Of a stretch of 64,000 nucleotides of DNA, positions 1-7,949 are shown piece by piece. The stretch is from an uncultured Opitutaceae bacterium (GTDB lineage Bacteria; Verrucomicrobiota; Verrucomicrobiia; Opitutales; Opitutaceae). Position 1 is the stretch's first letter. Each line of letters starts with the position of its first letter. The notes under the pieces are model-generated. The model worked only from the letters and a program-made list of their open reading frames with translations, made no database searches and was not told the DNA's origin. The translations under genes and the position numbers were made by a program. The stretch is taken from positions 1 to 64,000 of the forward strand of contig CALFNN010000090.1 in assembly GCA_937902925.1 (NCBI GenBank), read 5' to 3'.

Positions 1-1733
1 AGGATGCGCTGGTGCAGTGGTGGTATGGGCACAACGCCGTGGCGTTCTTCCTCACCACGCCGATCCTCGGCATCATGTATTACTTTCTGCCGAAGGCGGC
101 GGAGCGGCCGGTCTACTCGTATCGGCTGTCGGTGATCCATTTCTGGTCGCTCGTGTTCGTCTACATCTGGGCCGGCCCGCACCACCTCCTCAACACCGCG
201 CTGCCCGACTGGCTGCAGACGCTCGGCATGACGTTCTCGCTCATGCTCTGGGCGCCCTCGTGGGGCGGCATGCTCAACGGCCTCCTCACGCTCCGCGGCG
301 CGTGGGACAAGCTCCGCACCGATCCCGTCATCAAGTTCTTCGCCGTCGGCGTCACCTTCTACGGCATGGCGACCTTCGAGGGGCCGCTGCTCGCGATCAA
401 GTCGGTCAACGCGCTCGGCCACTACACGGATTGGATCATCGGCCACGTCCACGCCGGCACGCTCGGCTGGAACGGCTTCATGGCCGCCGGCATGACCTAC
501 TGGCTGCTCCCGCGCCTCTGGAACAAGCCGCTCCACTCGACGCGGCTCGCGAACCTCCACTTCTATTTGGGCACGTTCGGCATTCTCATGTATGTCGGCG
601 CCATGTGGACGAGCGGCATCACGCAGGGCGTGATGCTCAACGCCACCGCGGAAAATGGCACGGTGTTGGCCTACCCGAACTTCCTCGATACGCTCAACAC
701 CATCCGGCCGATGATGCTGATGCGCGTGATCGGCGGCGGCTTCTACCTCACGGGCTGGTTCCTGCTGATCTACAACACGTGGCGGACCGTGCGCGGCGCC
801 CAGCCCGTCAACGGCACCGTCGAGGTCTTCGCGGACGATGCGGCCCACGCTCCCGCCGAGGAACTCAGCCTCGTCGGCTCGATCCTCAACCCGCCGGTCC
901 TCTTCTCGATCCTCGGCACCGGCTTCGCCTGCGCGTGGATGTTCGGCGGCGACCTGCTGAGCATCGCCGGCCTGGTCGGCCTGATGCTCTGCGTCATCCT
1001 CGCCTACGCGCACTACGAGTCGCGGGGCAAGAAATGGGCCGGCTGGTATGATCGGCTCCTCGTTAATTCGCTCCCGTTCACCATCCTCACCTTCCTCGCC
1101 GTGGCGGCCGGCGGGCTGATCCAGATCATCCCGACGGTCATCGCCCACCACGCCGCCAACGTCGAGGACCGCCGGCAGATTCCCTACACGCCGCTCGAGC
1201 TCGCGGGCCGCGACCTCTACGTTCGCGAGGGCTGCTACCTCTGCCATTCGCAGATGATCCGCACGCTCGTGCCGGACGTGATGCGCTACGGCGATTACTC
1301 GCGGCTCGGCGAGTCGATCTACGACCATCCGTTCCAGTGGGGCTCCAAGCGCACCGGCCCCGACCTCGCCCGCATCGGCGGAAAATATCCCGACGTCTGG
1401 CATCTCCGCCACATGGAGGACCCGCGCCAGATTTCCGTCGGTTCCATCATGCCGTCCTATCCGTGGCTGCTCGCCAACGCGCTCGATGCCTCGACGCTGC
1501 CGTCGAAGATTTCCGTCCAGCGCACGCTCGGCGTGCCTTACCCGAACTGGACGCCAGAGCAGATCGCCACGCGCGTCGAGGCGCAGCAGAAGGAAATCGC
1601 CGCGCGCCTCAAGGCCGACGGCGCCTATGTCGCGCCCGACAAGGAGATCGTCGCGCTCATCGCCTACCTCCAGCACCTCGGCAAATACGAGGAAATCAAC
1701 CAGGGCCCCGCCAAGGTCGCCGCCACCCGCTGA
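1..1733 (+). CDS. ccoNO: cbb3-type cytochrome c oxidase, fused CcoN-CcoO (5' end cut by window)
   Basis: This is the catalytic core of the high-affinity cbb3 oxidase, which reduces O2 at the cytoplasmic membrane. The frame is open to the window edge (it reads [13 protein letters not shown] from base 3), so the GTG at base 12 is not the start. The visible CcoN part keeps the Cu-B ligands (His in WYGHNAV; HH in YIWAGPHH near 162-185, with the Tyr that cross-links to a His ligand) and the haem ligands in IIGHVHAG near 440. After the last CcoN membrane helices the same frame continues into CcoO: a membrane anchor near 1075-1140, then a c-type haem site CYLCH (1232-1246) and a likely axial Met in SIMPSYPW. 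Separate ccoN and ccoO genes are the usual arrangement; fused forms are known in some phyla. ccoQ and ccoP follow directly. Confidence 0.95.
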   Translation, partial: DALVQWWYGHNAVAFFLTTPILGIMYYFLPKAAERPVYSYRLSVIHFWSLVFVYIWAGPHHLLNTALPDWLQTLGMTFSLMLWAPSWGGMLNGLLTLRGAWDKLRTDPVIKFFAVGVTFYGMATFEGPLLAIKSVNALGHYTDWIIGHVHAGTLGWNGFMAAGMTYWLLPRLWNKPLHSTRLANLHFYLGTFGILMYVGAMWTSGITQGVMLNATAENGTVLAYPNFLDTLNTIRPMMLMRVIGGGFYLTGWFLLIYNTWRTVRGAQPVNGTVEVFADDAAHAPAEELSLVGSILNPPVLFSILGTGFACAWMFGGDLLSIAGLVGLMLCVILAYAHYESRGKKWAGWYDRLLVNSLPFTILTFLAVAAGGLIQIIPTVIAHHAANVEDRRQIPYTPLELAGRDLYVREGCYLCHSQMIRTLVPDVMRYGDYSRLGESIYDHPFQWGSKRTGPDLARIGGKYPDVWHLRHMEDPRQISVGSIMPSYPWLLANALDASTLPSKISVQRTLGVPYPNWTPEQIATRVEAQQKEIAARLKADGAYVAPDKEIVALIAYLQHLGKYEEINQGPAKVAATR

Positions 1734-1779
1734 CCGGGCTCCCGGCTCTCAGCGCTCAACTCCGGACTTTTTTCCTCCC

Positions 1780-1971
1780 ATGTTCCAACGCCTCCTCCTC
1801 GAAGACTCCGCCGCGCTCTTCACGATCGTCGCCTTCATCACCGCCGCGTCGATCTTCGTCACGATCTCATGGCGCGCGCTGCGCATGAAGCGCCCGCAAC
1901 TCGAGCATTTCGAGAATCTCCCGTTCACCACCGCAACGCCCGCCGCCCGCCATGACGCCGACCCCGTCTGA
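1780..1971 (+). CDS. ccoQ: CcoQ-like small cbb3 oxidase subunit
   Basis: A 63-residue protein that starts MFQRLLLEDSAALFTIVAF, with one membrane helix (about residues 11-31) and a short charged C-terminal tail. Its size, topology and place between ccoO and ccoP match CcoQ, a single-span subunit that stabilises the CcoP-core interaction. Sequence conservation in this family is weak, so the call rests on position and topology. The last 20 bases overlap the start of ccoP, which suggests translational coupling. Confidence 0.8.
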   Translation: MFQRLLLEDSAALFTIVAFITAASIFVTISWRALRMKRPQLEHFENLPFTTATPAARHDADPV

Positions 1972-2566
1972 TCCGCTTCCCGATAATTCCGTCCGCCCGC
2001 ACGTCTACGACGGCATCCAGGAATTCAATCACCGCCTGCCCAACTGGTGGCTGTTCACGCTCTACATCATGATCGTGTTCTGGCTCGGCTACTGGGCCTA
2101 CTACGAGTGGTTCCGCACCGGCCTCGAGGGACCGCAGCGCGTGACGCAGGAGCTGGCCGCCATCGAGGCGGTCAAGCTCGCCGAGATGGCGAACAACAAG
2201 CTCGACGATGCGACCCTCTGGCAGATGAGCCGCAACCCGGCGTTCACCGACGCCGGCAAGGCCACCTTCCTGGCCAACTGCGTCGCGTGCCATCTTCCGA
2301 GTCTGCGCGGCAAGGGTGAAAATCCCGCCGCCATCGGGCCCGATCTCACCGACACGACGTGGATTCACGGCGGCAACCCGATGGACGTCTACAACACGAT
2401 CACCAAAGGCGTCCTCGCCAAAGGCATGCCGACGTGGGGTCCTGTGCTCGGCCAGAAGAAGATCTCCGAACTCGCGGCGTTTGTCTTCAGTCACCACAAG
2501 GAGGGTGAGCCGGTAGTCATGGATCCATCGGCGTCGGCTGCCCCCGCCGCCGCGCCGCCGAAGTAA
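1952..2566 (+). CDS. ccoP: cbb3-type cytochrome c oxidase subunit III, monoheme CcoP
   Basis: CcoP passes electrons from soluble cytochrome c to CcoO. The 204 residues begin with the FixP-type N-terminal segment (YDGIQEFNHRLPNWW) and a single membrane helix at about residues 32-52, followed by one cytochrome c domain with haem site CVACH (2279-2293) and a probable Met ligand in KGMPTWGP. Textbook CcoP carries two c-type haem domains and is about 290-310 residues long; only one CxxCH is present here and the protein is correspondingly short. The C-terminus ends in an Ala/Pro-rich tail. It overlaps ccoQ and closes the oxidase structural operon. Confidence 0.93.
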   Translation: MTPTPSDPLPDNSVRPHVYDGIQEFNHRLPNWWLFTLYIMIVFWLGYWAYYEWFRTGLEGPQRVTQELAAIEAVKLAEMANNKLDDATLWQMSRNPAFTDAGKATFLANCVACHLPSLRGKGENPAAIGPDLTDTTWIHGGNPMDVYNTITKGVLAKGMPTWGPVLGQKKISELAAFVFSHHKEGEPVVMDPSASAAPAAAPPK

Positions 2567-2582
2567 GCCTCAGTCAATGCAG

Positions 2583-2624
2583 GTCGCGCGCTGACCGCGC
2601 GACGTTGCGCGGCCCGCGCGCAAC
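2583..2624. repeat. two back-to-back stem-loops between ccoP and ccoG
   Basis: Two perfect 8-bp stems with 5-nt loops are directly adjacent: GTCGCGCG/CGCGCGAC (2583-2603) and GTTGCGCG/CGCGCAAC (2604-2624). There is no T-tract, so this does not look like a simple intrinsic terminator. They separate the oxidase structural genes from the assembly genes and could act in mRNA processing, stability or partial termination; that role is inference. Confidence 0.7.
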
Positions 2625-2641
2625 CCACACCTCCCGCTCCC

Positions 2642-4087
2642 ATGTCCGCACCCACGCTCAGCCGGCCCAATCGCGATTCCGTCACCACGATTCGCTCCGA
2701 CGGCTCGCGGCCGTTCCTCTATCCCGCCGATGCGCCGGGACGTTTCCTCCGCGCCCGCCGGCTCACGTCGGCCGGCCTGATCGTTTTCTACCTGTCGCTG
2801 CCGTGGATCAAGGTCGGTGGCTACCCCGCCGTCTTTCTCGATGTGGCGGAGCGGCGCTTCCATCTCTTCGGCATCACGCTCGCGGCGCAGGATCTCTGGT
2901 TGATGTTTTTCCTCATCACCGGCGTCGGCTTTTCGCTGTTCTTCATCACCGCGCTCTTCGGCCGCATCTGGTGCGGCTGGGCCTGCCCGCAGACGGTCTT
3001 CCTCGATCACGTCTACCGCCGGATCGAGCGCTGGATCGACGGCGACGCCATCGAGCGCCGCCGGCTCGCTGCGGCGCCGCGCTCGCCGGAAAAAATCGCG
3101 CGCCGCGCCGCCAAGCATGCCGCCTACCTCGCGGTGTCGGCGGTCATCACGCATCTCTTCCTGGCTTACTTCGTGTCGCTGCCGCAGGTCTGGCACATGA
3201 TGAGCGCCGCGCCGACGGAGCACTGGAGCGCGTTCGCGTTCATCGCCATCGCGACCGGGATTCTCTATTTCAACTTCGGCTGGTTCCGCGAGCAGCTCTG
3301 CATCGTCATCTGCCCCTACGGCCGGATCCAGTCCGCGCTCACCGACGACAACACGATGGTCATCGGCTACGACGCGAAGCGGGGCGAACCACGGGGCAAG
3401 CCGGCCGTGGCCGGCGCCGGCGCCTGCATCGACTGCAACCGTTGCGTCAACGTCTGCCCCACCGGCATCGACATCCGCCAGGGCCTTCAGATGGAGTGCA
3501 TCGGCTGCGCCGCCTGCATCGACGCCTGCGACGAGGTGATGGACCGCATCCACCGGCCGCGCGGCCTCATTCGTTACGATTCCCTCAACGGCCTCGCCGG
3601 CGGCGCCACCCGCTGGCTGCGTTCGCGCACCCTGCTGTATTTCGTGCTCCTTCTCGTCGGCGCCGGCGCCGCCACCTGGGCGCTTTCGACCGTGCGCCCG
3701 GCCAACTTTCTCGTCCTGCGCATGACGGGCGCGCCTTACTTCGTCGATCCCGCCATGGTGCGGAATCAGTTCTTCGTCCGCATCGTCAACAAGCGCACGG
3801 CGCCCGCGCAGTTCGTCGTCGAGGTCAACCAGCTTCCTGCCGGCATTACCCAGACCGGTTCGACCGGGACGCTCGAGCTCGGCCCGCTGGCCGAGGTCGT
3901 CGAGCCGCTCGTGCTCCAGCAGCCGCGCGCCGGCTACACCGGCCCGTTCGAGTTCGAGGTCCGCGTCGCGGATGCGCGCGGCACCTTCCACCTCGAGCGC
4001 AACGTCAAATTCCTCGGCCCCGAGGCGCGCCTCCTGCGCGAGGACGAGGCCGAACAAGCCGCCCATGCCCGCGCCCCGCAGAAGTAA
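2642..4087 (+). CDS. ccoG: cytochrome c oxidase accessory protein CcoG
   Basis: A membrane-bound iron-sulfur protein of the RdxA/FixG family that is involved in copper handling during cbb3 assembly. The 481 residues contain membrane segments near residues 40-60, 85-105, 155-175, 195-212 and 330-350, the family motif IWCGWACPQTVF, and two ferredoxin-type clusters: CIDCNRCVNVCP (about 3426-3461) and CIGCAACIDACD. The periplasmic C-terminal third matches the FixG Ig-like domain. It starts 75 bp after ccoP, beyond the tandem stem-loops, and overlaps the next small gene by 23 bp. Confidence 0.95.
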   Translation: MSAPTLSRPNRDSVTTIRSDGSRPFLYPADAPGRFLRARRLTSAGLIVFYLSLPWIKVGGYPAVFLDVAERRFHLFGITLAAQDLWLMFFLITGVGFSLFFITALFGRIWCGWACPQTVFLDHVYRRIERWIDGDAIERRRLAAAPRSPEKIARRAAKHAAYLAVSAVITHLFLAYFVSLPQVWHMMSAAPTEHWSAFAFIAIATGILYFNFGWFREQLCIVICPYGRIQSALTDDNTMVIGYDAKRGEPRGKPAVAGAGACIDCNRCVNVCPTGIDIRQGLQMECIGCAACIDACDEVMDRIHRPRGLIRYDSLNGLAGGATRWLRSRTLLYFVLLLVGAGAATWALSTVRPANFLVLRMTGAPYFVDPAMVRNQFFVRIVNKRTAPAQFVVEVNQLPAGITQTGSTGTLELGPLAEVVEPLVLQQPRAGYTGPFEFEVRVADARGTFHLERNVKFLGPEARLLREDEAEQAAHARAPQK

Positions 4088-4202
4088 ACTCTGGCTCTGG
4101 TTCGTCGCGGCCTTCGCGCTCCAGTTCGCCGTGTGGGCGGCCTGGCTCACGTTTGCGGCGCACCACCGCGTCGACGAGGTTCCCCTCGCCACCGCGCGCT
4201 GA
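4065..4202 (+). CDS. 45-residue single-span membrane protein in the cco cluster
   Basis: This short gene starts inside the end of ccoG and stops 3 bp before the next gene. The product is MPAPRRSKLWLWFVAAFALQ followed by a continuation of the helix, giving one membrane span at about residues 9-31 with a basic N-terminus and a short outside tail. Many cco clusters have ccoH (FixH) or another small protein between ccoG and ccoI; this one is far shorter than FixH (about 150 residues) and has no FixH-like soluble domain. The tight overlaps on both sides support it being translated. Its function is unknown. Confidence 0.6.
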   Translation: MPAPRRSKLWLWFVAAFALQFAVWAAWLTFAAHHRVDEVPLATAR

Positions 4203-4205
4203 GTC

Positions 4206-4901
4206 ATGGAACTCGCGGCCATCGACTCCCCCGCCGCCGCGTTCGTCGCCGGCCTCGTGACGAGCATCCATTGCGCCGGCATGTGCGGCCCGCTCGCGTG
4301 CGCCCTCATGCCGGTCCGCGGCGACCGCGCCGACGGGCAGACGGTGAGCACGGTTTATCACCTCTCGCGGCTCACCGGTTACGCGGCGCTCGGCCTGGTC
4401 GCCGGCGGCCTCGGCCGCGCGCCGCTGACTTGGTTTTCGCAATCGGCGCTCCGCTGGCTGCCGTGGACGCTGGTGCTGTTCTTCGTGGCGCTGGCCCTGC
4501 GGTGGGATCGCCATCTGCCGAAACTCCCGGCGCTCGGCCGGCTCGTCTGGAAACTCCAGGGCGTGCTCCGGCGGCGCTCGCGCACCGAGGCCGCGGCGGC
4601 GCTCGGCCTCGCCACCCCGCTGCTCCCGTGCGGCCCGCTCTATTTTCTCGTGGCGCTCGCGTTGCTGTCGGGTTCCGCGCTGCGCGGGGTCGAGTTCATG
4701 CTCGCGTTCGGGCTCGGCACCGTGCCGCTCCTCTGGCTCGCGCAGACGCAGTTCCACTGGGTCCGCCGGAAACTCTCGCCGCTCTGGTTGAACCGCGTGC
4801 GGCTCGCGCTCGCGCTCACGACGGCCGTGGCGATCGGCTGGCGGCTGCGCGCCACGCTCGGGCTTCCAGGTCCCGATCCGTCGTCGTTTATCTGCCTCTG
4901 A
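4206..4901 (+). CDS. TauE/SafE-like membrane protein of cbb3 loci (COG2836 type)
   Basis: A 231-residue polytopic protein with the family signature HCAGMCGP at residues 22-29 and a second half-motif TPLLPCGPLYF near residues 138-148, as in sulfite-exporter/UreH-like transmembrane proteins that accompany cbb3 oxidase genes. About six hydrophobic segments are visible. Proteins of this group next to ccoG and ccoI are thought to serve copper delivery or cofactor assembly rather than sulfite export; that is family knowledge and not shown here. It is packed 3 bp after the small membrane protein and 1 bp before ccoI. Confidence 0.85.
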   Translation: MELAAIDSPAAAFVAGLVTSIHCAGMCGPLACALMPVRGDRADGQTVSTVYHLSRLTGYAALGLVAGGLGRAPLTWFSQSALRWLPWTLVLFFVALALRWDRHLPKLPALGRLVWKLQGVLRRRSRTEAAAALGLATPLLPCGPLYFLVALALLSGSALRGVEFMLAFGLGTVPLLWLAQTQFHWVRRKLSPLWLNRVRLALALTTAVAIGWRLRATLGLPGPDPSSFICL

Positions 4902-4902
4902 G

Positions 4903-7422
4903 ATGAGTGCGACCGCCCTCAATGCCGGCGGGGTGCCTTCACCCCGCATTTCTGCCGTGCGGCGGGGTGAGGGCACGTCGTCCGCAAGCTGCCGGCACTG
5001 CGGGGCGCCGCTGCTCGATGACCGCATGCGCGCGAGCGGTTTTTGCTGCGCGGGTTGCAGCTACGTTTTCCGGCTCGTGCACGAGCATGGCCTCGCCGGC
5101 TACTACCGGATCAAGGACGACATCACGACGCCCGCCGACGCCGCCGTCTTCCAATCGCGGGACTACGCGTGGCTCGAAACCCTCCAGGTCGCCGCCGAGG
5201 GTGGGGCCGGCTCTCCTTCCGCCATAGCCGTGAAGGATGCTGGGCGGGTAGGGCGCGACCTCCGGGCAGGCCGTTCGGCGATCCCGGAGCTCACCCTCGA
5301 TGTCCAGGGCATCTCGTGCGCCGGCTGCGTCTGGCTGATCGAGCGGATCTTTCAACAGCAACCCGGCGCGCGCGACATCAACGTCAACGCCCAATACGGC
5401 ACGATGCGGGTGCGCTGGGTGCGCGGCGAATTCTCCGCGGCGGAGTTTGCGCGCAAGCTGCAGGCCTTCGGCTACCTCGCGGGCCCGCCCGGCGAAACCG
5501 TGGCGGAACCCGAGAGCCGCGGGCTCGTGAAACGCATCGGGCTCTGCGCCGCGTTCGCGCTGAACGTCATGCTGTTCTCGCTGCCGGCGTATTTCGGCAT
5601 GACGCCCGGCTACGAATGGGCGGGCCTGTTCGGCCTGCTCTCGCTGCTGTTCGGCACGCTGAGCCTTTTCGTCGGCGGCACGTATTTCCTGACCCGCGCC
5701 GTGCACGCGGTGCGCGAACGCGCGCTGCACATCGACCTGCCGATCGCGATCGGGATCGTCGGCGCCTACGCCGGCTCGCTCTACGGCTGGCTCGCGGGCG
5801 AGGCGCGATTCGTGTATTTCGATTTCGTCTCGACGTTCATCCTGCTGATGCTCGTCGGCCGGTGGGCGCAGGTCGCCGCCATCGAACGCAACCGCCGCCG
5901 GCTCCTCAGCCAGCAACCGAAGCCGCAGCGCGTCCGCCTCGCCGACGGCCGGGAACTGCCGCCCGAGGAACTGCGGACCGGGCAGACGCTCGTGCTCGCG
6001 GCCGGACAGACCCTGCCGGTGGAGGCGCGCCTCGAGGCGGGTGAGGCGGCTTTTTCCCTCGCGTCCATCAACGGCGAGGCCGCGCCGCGGGTTTTCCGCA
6101 CCGGCCAGCGCGTGCCGGCGGGCGCCGTGAATCTCGGCCGCGCCGGGTTGCGCCTCGCGACGCTGCAGGGCTGGAACGAGTCCCTGCTCGCGCAGCTCTT
6201 AACGCCGGGCGAGCGCGCGGGCGAGCGCCAGGTGTTTTTCGAGCGGATCGTCCGCGGTTACCTGATCGGCATCCTCGCCGTGGCCGCCGCCGCCGGCATC
6301 GGCTGGTGGTTCGCCACGGGCGATGCTTCGCGCACGTGGTCGGTCGTCACGGCGGTCCTCGTCGTGTCGTGCCCATGCGCGATCGCGCTGGCGTTTCCGC
6401 TGGCGGACGAGATGGCCACGGTCGCCCTGCGCCGCCGCGGCGTGTTCATCCGCGAAGGCGACCTGTGGTCGAAACTCGCCCGCGTGCGCAAGCTCGTCTT
6501 CGACAAGACCGGCACGCTCACGCTCGAGACGCCCCTCCTCCAAAACCCGGAGGCGCTGGACGCGCTCGACGCGACCGCGCGCGCCGCGCTGTTCGCCCTC
6601 GTGCGCGACAACCCGCATCCGGTCAGCCAGTGCTTGTCGGAGAATCTCCACGCCGCGGGCTCCATCGCACCGCCGCCTGCCGCTGACGACGCGAGTGTTG
6701 CCGGTGAGGTGGAGGAGATCGTCGGCTGCGGTGTCAGCGCCGGCCCGTGGTCGCTCGGTCGCGCCGGCTGGCTCCCCGCCGGTCAGGGGCAATGTCGCTT
6801 GATCGGTGACATTGAGACCGAGGCTTCCGGCACGGATTTCGCACGCGACGGCGCGGTGCTGGCGCGGTTTCGTTTCGCCGACACGGCCCGCCCGGACGCC
6901 CGGGCCGAGATCGCCGCGCTCGGGGCGGCGGGCTTTTCGACTTTTATCCTCAGTGGCGACCGTTCCGAAAAGGTGGCCGCGCTTGCCGCCGAACTCGGCT
7001 TGCGGCCCGAGGACGCGCTGGGCGGACTGACGCCGCGCGACAAGGCGGATTGGTTCGACCGCCACGACGGCGCCGACGACGCGCTCATGCTCGGCGACGG
7101 CGCGAACGACAGCCTCGCCTTCGATCGCGCGCTGTGCCGGGGCACGCCGGTGATTCACCGTGGGGTGCTCGAGCGGAAGGCGGATTTTTATTATCTGGGC
7201 CGCGGAATCGGCGGGTTGCGCGCGCTGTTTGCCGTGAACTCGATCCGGCGCCGCACCCAGGCGGCGATCCTGATCTTCTCGGTTTCCTACAACGTGCTCG
7301 CCGTCGGCCTCGCGGTCGCCGGCCGGATGAACCCGCTCGTCGCGGCGGCGTTGATGCCGCTCAGCTCACTCGCGACGCTGGTCATCGTGACGGTTGGAAT
7401 GCGGCGCGCCTTCCGGCCGTGA
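4903..7422 (+). CDS. ccoI: copper-translocating P-type ATPase CcoI (FixI)
   Basis: This ATPase supplies copper for cbb3 oxidase assembly. The 839 residues are arranged as an N-terminal Cys-rich metal domain (CRHCGAPLL..FCCAGC), an HMA domain with CAGC (about residue 141), eight predicted membrane helices with the CPC ion motif (VSCPCAIA, about 6364-6387), the phosphorylation site DKTGTLT, the HP motif in DNPHPVSQ and the hinge GDGANDS. The actuator loop reads NGE rather than TGES, as in CcoI-type pumps. Two stretches, about residues 7-26 and 102-128, are low-complexity and coincide with palindromic repeat DNA, so they look like in-frame insertions flanking the metal domain. The start follows the preceding stop by 1 bp. 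Confidence 0.93.
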   Translation: MSATALNAGGVPSPRISAVRRGEGTSSASCRHCGAPLLDDRMRASGFCCAGCSYVFRLVHEHGLAGYYRIKDDITTPADAAVFQSRDYAWLETLQVAAEGGAGSPSAIAVKDAGRVGRDLRAGRSAIPELTLDVQGISCAGCVWLIERIFQQQPGARDINVNAQYGTMRVRWVRGEFSAAEFARKLQAFGYLAGPPGETVAEPESRGLVKRIGLCAAFALNVMLFSLPAYFGMTPGYEWAGLFGLLSLLFGTLSLFVGGTYFLTRAVHAVRERALHIDLPIAIGIVGAYAGSLYGWLAGEARFVYFDFVSTFILLMLVGRWAQVAAIERNRRRLLSQQPKPQRVRLADGRELPPEELRTGQTLVLAAGQTLPVEARLEAGEAAFSLASINGEAAPRVFRTGQRVPAGAVNLGRAGLRLATLQGWNESLLAQLLTPGERAGERQVFFERIVRGYLIGILAVAAAAGIGWWFATGDASRTWSVVTAVLVVSCPCAIALAFPLADEMATVALRRRGVFIREGDLWSKLARVRKLVFDKTGTLTLETPLLQNPEALDALDATARAALFALVRDNPHPVSQCLSENLHAAGSIAPPPAADDASVAGEVEEIVGCGVSAGPWSLGRAGWLPAGQGQCRLIGDIETEASGTDFARDGAVLARFRFADTARPDARAEIAALGAAGFSTFILSGDRSEKVAALAAELGLRPEDALGGLTPRDKADWFDRHDGADDALMLGDGANDSLAFDRALCRGTPVIHRGVLERKADFYYLGRGIGGLRALFAVNSIRRRTQAAILIFSVSYNVLAVGLAVAGRMNPLVAAALMPLSSLATLVIVTVGMRRAFRP
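4928..4976. repeat. palindromic repeat inserted in the 5' end of ccoI
   Basis: GCGGGGTG (4928-4935) pairs with CACCCCGC (4940-4947), and the segment 4933-4947 is repeated in inverted form at 4962-4976 with one mismatch. It is in frame and encodes a Gly/Pro/Arg/Ser-rich stretch just after the start codon that has no counterpart in the conserved CcoI domain order. Confidence 0.65.
5205..5275. repeat. REP-like repeat inserted between ccoI metal-binding domains
   Basis: The segment begins GGCCGGCTCTCC and runs through GGGTAGGGCGCGACCTCCGG. The GGCTCTCC core also occurs in the intergenic palindromes at 12651 and (inverted) 22858. It encodes a linker-like insertion between the first Cys-rich domain and the HMA domain without breaking the frame. 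Confidence 0.55.
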
Positions 7423-7582
7423 ATGCCCGCGGCCAAGGTGCGCCGCCGGCCAGTCCGGCGGGAAAAACGCTTGCCCGGAGCCCGACGATGGCCGCCACTC
7501 TGCCGTTCAAACGCGACCCCGGTTTCACCCCCTTCTCGTAGCAAGTCATGAACGCTCTCCTGCCGATGCCGGAATTCCAGCG

Positions 7583-7804
7583 ATGAATGTGGAAGAGCCG
7601 ATTGCCGACCTGCGGGAAAAACTCCTCGCGCTGACCTACGCCTGCCCGAAGGCGAAATACACGCCGGATTGTCCCTTTTGCGTCCTGGGCGGACTGAGTC
7701 ACGACAGCCGCCGGGCCGTCTTCCAGCGTTTGAACCACGAGCAGTTGCTGCAGTTGTTCGACCTTCCGGCCGGGTGTGCGTGCCCGGCCGATCCGCGCGG
7801 ATAG
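7583..7804 (+). CDS. small Cys-containing conserved-type protein, function unknown
   Basis: A 73-residue soluble protein with cysteines clustered in CPKAKYTPDCPFCVLGGL (residues about 20-37) and a second pair, CACP, near the C-terminus; this arrangement could bind a metal or an iron-sulfur cluster. The middle (RRAVFQRLNHEQLLQLF) looks helical. I do not recognise a named family. It sits alone between ccoI and nifJ and is followed by a good intrinsic terminator, which supports it as a real transcription unit. The ATG is preferred because the frame upstream has no gene-like sequence. Confidence 0.6.
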   Translation: MNVEEPIADLREKLLALTYACPKAKYTPDCPFCVLGGLSHDSRRAVFQRLNHEQLLQLFDLPAGCACPADPRG

Positions 7805-7812
7805 CGGGCTGA

Positions 7813-7839
7813 CCGGCGGCCGCGCCGGGCGATTTTTTT
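7813..7839 (+). terminator. intrinsic terminator after the small Cys protein
   Basis: A perfect 6-bp stem CCGGCG/CGCCGG with a 4-nt loop (7813-7828) is followed 4 bp later by a run of seven T (7833-7839). It isolates the upstream units from nifJ. Confidence 0.8.
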
Positions 7840-7949
7840 CGGGTGAGCGGCGCGGACGCAATCCATGCACCGCTAAAGACAACTGCTGCGTAGAGCGGGC
7901 GGGCGCTTAATGCGACCATGGGAGACGGCTGCGAAAATCGTGGTCGCCT

